5,977 bases of DNA from the NCBI GenBank assembly GCA_937958295.1, contig CALFEY010000228.1:1-5977 (forward strand), given 5' to 3'. The position numbers and the translations under genes are program-made. Shown piece by piece: positions 4,348-5,977 of this stretch. The stretch comes from an uncultured Pseudomonadota bacterium. Its GTDB lineage: Bacteria; Pseudomonadota; Gammaproteobacteria; Burkholderiales; Casimicrobiaceae. The first letter of the stretch is position 1; every line of letters starts with the position of its first letter. The notes below the pieces were generated by a model that saw only the letters and a list, made by a program, of their open reading frames with translations, did no database searches and had not been told where the DNA came from.

Positions 4348-5977
4348 ATGATCCCATTGTCCTGGTGCCGCGCCGCTCTGGCGGCAGGTCTTCTCGCCGG
4401 CAACGTCGTCCTCGCGCAGTCTCCGGCCGCGCCGGGGCCGGCGGCGCCAGGTGCCGTGGCGCCAGGTGCCGTGGCGCCAGGTGCCGTGGCGCCGGCCGGA
4501 TGGCCGCGCCACGTCACGGTGGCGCAAGGCGCGATGCTCGTGTATCCGCCGCAGGTCACGCGCTGGGACGGCGACCGCATCGCCTTCCGCAGCGCGGTGG
4601 CCCTGCGCGGCGCGAACGTGCGCGACGAGACCTTCGGCACGCTCGAGGCGACGGCCACCACGCGCGTGGACAAGACCACCCGTACCGTGGCGCTCGCCGA
4701 TCTCAAGGTGAGCAAGCTCGACCTGCCCGCGCTCGCCGATCGCGGCGCCTCGCTCGCGCCACAGCTCGATGCCGCCGCCGCAGGCCTGCTGCGCACCGTC
4801 TCGCTCGACCGTCTGCAAGCCTCGCTCGCCGCGGCCAATCTCCCGCCGCGGACGGTGGCCGTCGACAACACGCCCCCGCGCGTCATCGTGAGCACGTCGC
4901 CGGCCATTCTCGTGCCCATCGATGGCGCACCCGTGTGGAAGCCCGTGGCCGACAGCCCGGGCTTCACGCGGATCGTGAACACTCGGGCGCTGCTGCTGAA
5001 GAGCGCCGCGGCGCCGCAGGTTTTCCTGCGCGTGTTCGACGGCTGGCTCATGGCGAACACGCTTGCCGGGCCGTGGGAGCAGCCGTTCCTGCCGCCCACC
5101 GGCCTTGATGCCGTGGCGAAGAAGGTCGCGGCCACCGGCGTGGTGGACATGCTCGACGGCGGCAAGCGCGCCAATCCCAAGCCGTCGCTGACACAAGGCA
5201 TTCCCGCCATCTACACGAGCGACGTCCCCGCCGAGCTCGTGGTGTTCAAGGGCGCGCCGGACTTCGTGCCGATCGTGGGCACCTCGCTCGCGTGGGCGTC
5301 CAACACCACCGCCGACGTACTGCGTGACAGCGCAGGCAACGTCTATGCGCTGCTCGCCGGCCGCTGGTTTCGCGCCGCGTCGCTGAACGGGCCGTGGACG
5401 TTCGTGGCGAGCGACGCATTGCCTGCGGACTTCGCGCGCATTCCGGCGGCATCGCTGGCCGGCGCCGTGTTGCCGGCGGTGGCCGGCACGGTGCAGGCGC
5501 GCGAGGCGCTCGCCGAGAACGCCATCCCGCAAACCGCGGCGATCCCGCGCACGAACGGTCCGGCATTCACGGCGACCTACGACGGGCCGCCGCAGTTCGT
5601 CAGCGAGCCGGGCACGTCGCTCGCTCGCGCGGTCAATGCCTCGGTGCCGATCCTGCGCACGTCCTCGAATGTCCTGTATGCCCTCAAGGCCGGCGTGTGG
5701 TTCACCGCCACGCAGCCCACCGGACCGTGGACGCTCGCCGCCTCGGTCCCCGACGACATCTATGCGATCCCGCCGACGTCGCCGGTGTACTTCGCGACGT
5801 TCGCGCGCATCTACGGCGTCACGCCCGGCACCGTATACGCCGGCTACACGCCGGGATACCTCGGCGCGATGGCCGCGAGCGGCGGCACGGTGGTGTACGG
5901 CACGGGCTACCCCTATCGCTCGTGGCTCGGCGAGCGCTGGTTTCCCGCGCCCGCGACGTACGGCATCGGAGCAGCAC
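4348..5977 (+). CDS. Large exported repeat protein of unknown function, 3' end outside window
   Basis: This frame stays open from the ATG at 4348 to the window edge, giving 543 codons without a stop. Residues 1-23 form a signal peptide with a probable cut at VLA/QS. A low-complexity Ala-Pro-Gly-Ala-Val stretch follows (33-49), then a domain starting WPRHVTV at 52. Three degenerate modules end in Gly-Pro-Trp at 241-243, 348-350 and 459-461. The last two align well: GTSLAWASNT with GTSLARAVNA, VYALLAGRWF with LYALKAGVWF, GPWTFVA with GPWTLAA. A Gly/Tyr-rich section follows (VYAGYTPGYLGAM, VVYGTGYPYRSW). I recall similar betaproteobacterial proteins with unreliable names such as carbohydrate-binding or autotransporter; neither is supported here. 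An in-frame ATG at 4288 is possible but would bury the signal peptide. The ribosome site is weak (GAAAG). A periplasmic, surface or secreted location is inferred. Confidence 0.85.
   Translation, partial: MIPLSWCRAALAAGLLAGNVVLAQSPAAPGPAAPGAVAPGAVAPGAVAPAGWPRHVTVAQGAMLVYPPQVTRWDGDRIAFRSAVALRGANVRDETFGTLEATATTRVDKTTRTVALADLKVSKLDLPALADRGASLAPQLDAAAAGLLRTVSLDRLQASLAAANLPPRTVAVDNTPPRVIVSTSPAILVPIDGAPVWKPVADSPGFTRIVNTRALLLKSAAAPQVFLRVFDGWLMANTLAGPWEQPFLPPTGLDAVAKKVAATGVVDMLDGGKRANPKPSLTQGIPAIYTSDVPAELVVFKGAPDFVPIVGTSLAWASNTTADVLRDSAGNVYALLAGRWFRAASLNGPWTFVASDALPADFARIPAASLAGAVLPAVAGTVQAREALAENAIPQTAAIPRTNGPAFTATYDGPPQFVSEPGTSLARAVNASVPILRTSSNVLYALKAGVWFTATQPTGPWTLAASVPDDIYAIPPTSPVYFATFARIYGVTPGTVYAGYTPGYLGAMAASGGTVVYGTGYPYRSWLGERWFPAPATYGIGAA
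4444..4488 (+). repeat. Three perfect 15-bp tandem repeats encoding Ala-Pro-Gly-Ala-Val
   Basis: The unit GCGCCAGGTGCCGTG occurs three times in a row with no mismatch, followed by a partial fourth copy (GCGCC, 4489-4493). The unit is a whole number of codons, so copy changes would keep the frame. It lies just after the signal peptide of the large exported protein, where it would form a flexible linker. The perfect identity suggests recent slippage expansion. Confidence 0.9.

Noticed and set aside
4308..5210. Second minus-strand open frame of 300 codons in the same region
   Set aside because: It has a low-complexity Ser/Ala/Thr/Arg composition and no family motifs, and its ATPGATAPGA-type stretch is just the antisense reading of the 15-bp repeat.
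4324..5532. Long minus-strand open frame of about 400 codons opposite the large exported-protein gene
   Set aside because: It is Arg/His-rich with no recognisable motif, and it lies antisense to a frame with a signal peptide and repeated domains. GC-rich DNA often gives such shadow frames.

Overview
The window is GC-rich throughout, apart from an AT-rich divergent promoter at about 2231-2265. It reads like the chromosome of a betaproteobacterium, most likely of the Burkholderiales type. The reasons are a Bug/TctC periplasmic binding protein, a neighbouring FCD-type GntR regulator, a DUF2889 protein and strong GC bias in the third codon position. The species cannot be fixed from the sequence.

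Left part (1-2407): a short 3' end of a plus-strand gene, possibly a TRAP-type solute-binding protein, converges on a two-gene minus-strand operon. That operon runs from an isopenicillin-N-synthase-like Fe(II)/2-oxoglutarate oxygenase (1186-2178) into a Bug/TctC solute-binding protein (181-1176), with 9 bases between them. A GntR/FCD repressor gene (2408-3181) is transcribed away from the operon. The intergenic region between them holds a perfect 14-bp palindrome, a second copy of its core exactly 21 bp away, and a third degenerate copy on the other strand. The simplest reading is a small regulated uptake-and-oxidation module for an unidentified, probably carboxylate-type, compound.

Middle (3178-4211): the gntR stop codon and the stop of the next minus-strand gene share the palindrome CTAG. 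The minus-strand pair is a DUF2889 protein (3642-4211) overlapping a three-helix DUF2721-type membrane protein (3178-3645) by ATGA, which suggests translational coupling.

Right part (4212-5977): a 136-base divergent promoter region carries a 10-bp inverted repeat with opposed -10-like boxes. It leads into a large plus-strand gene (from 4348) that stays open to the end of the window, giving 543 codons so far. It encodes an exported protein with a signal peptide, an Ala-Pro-Gly-Ala-Val tandem repeat and three degenerate copies of a module of about 110 residues, each ending in Gly-Pro-Trp. This is the least understood element here.

I saw no RNA genes, insertion sequences, CRISPR arrays, phage genes or convincing intrinsic terminators. 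Nothing in the window is clearly a new defence or mobile system. The best leads are the operator array and the large repeat protein.
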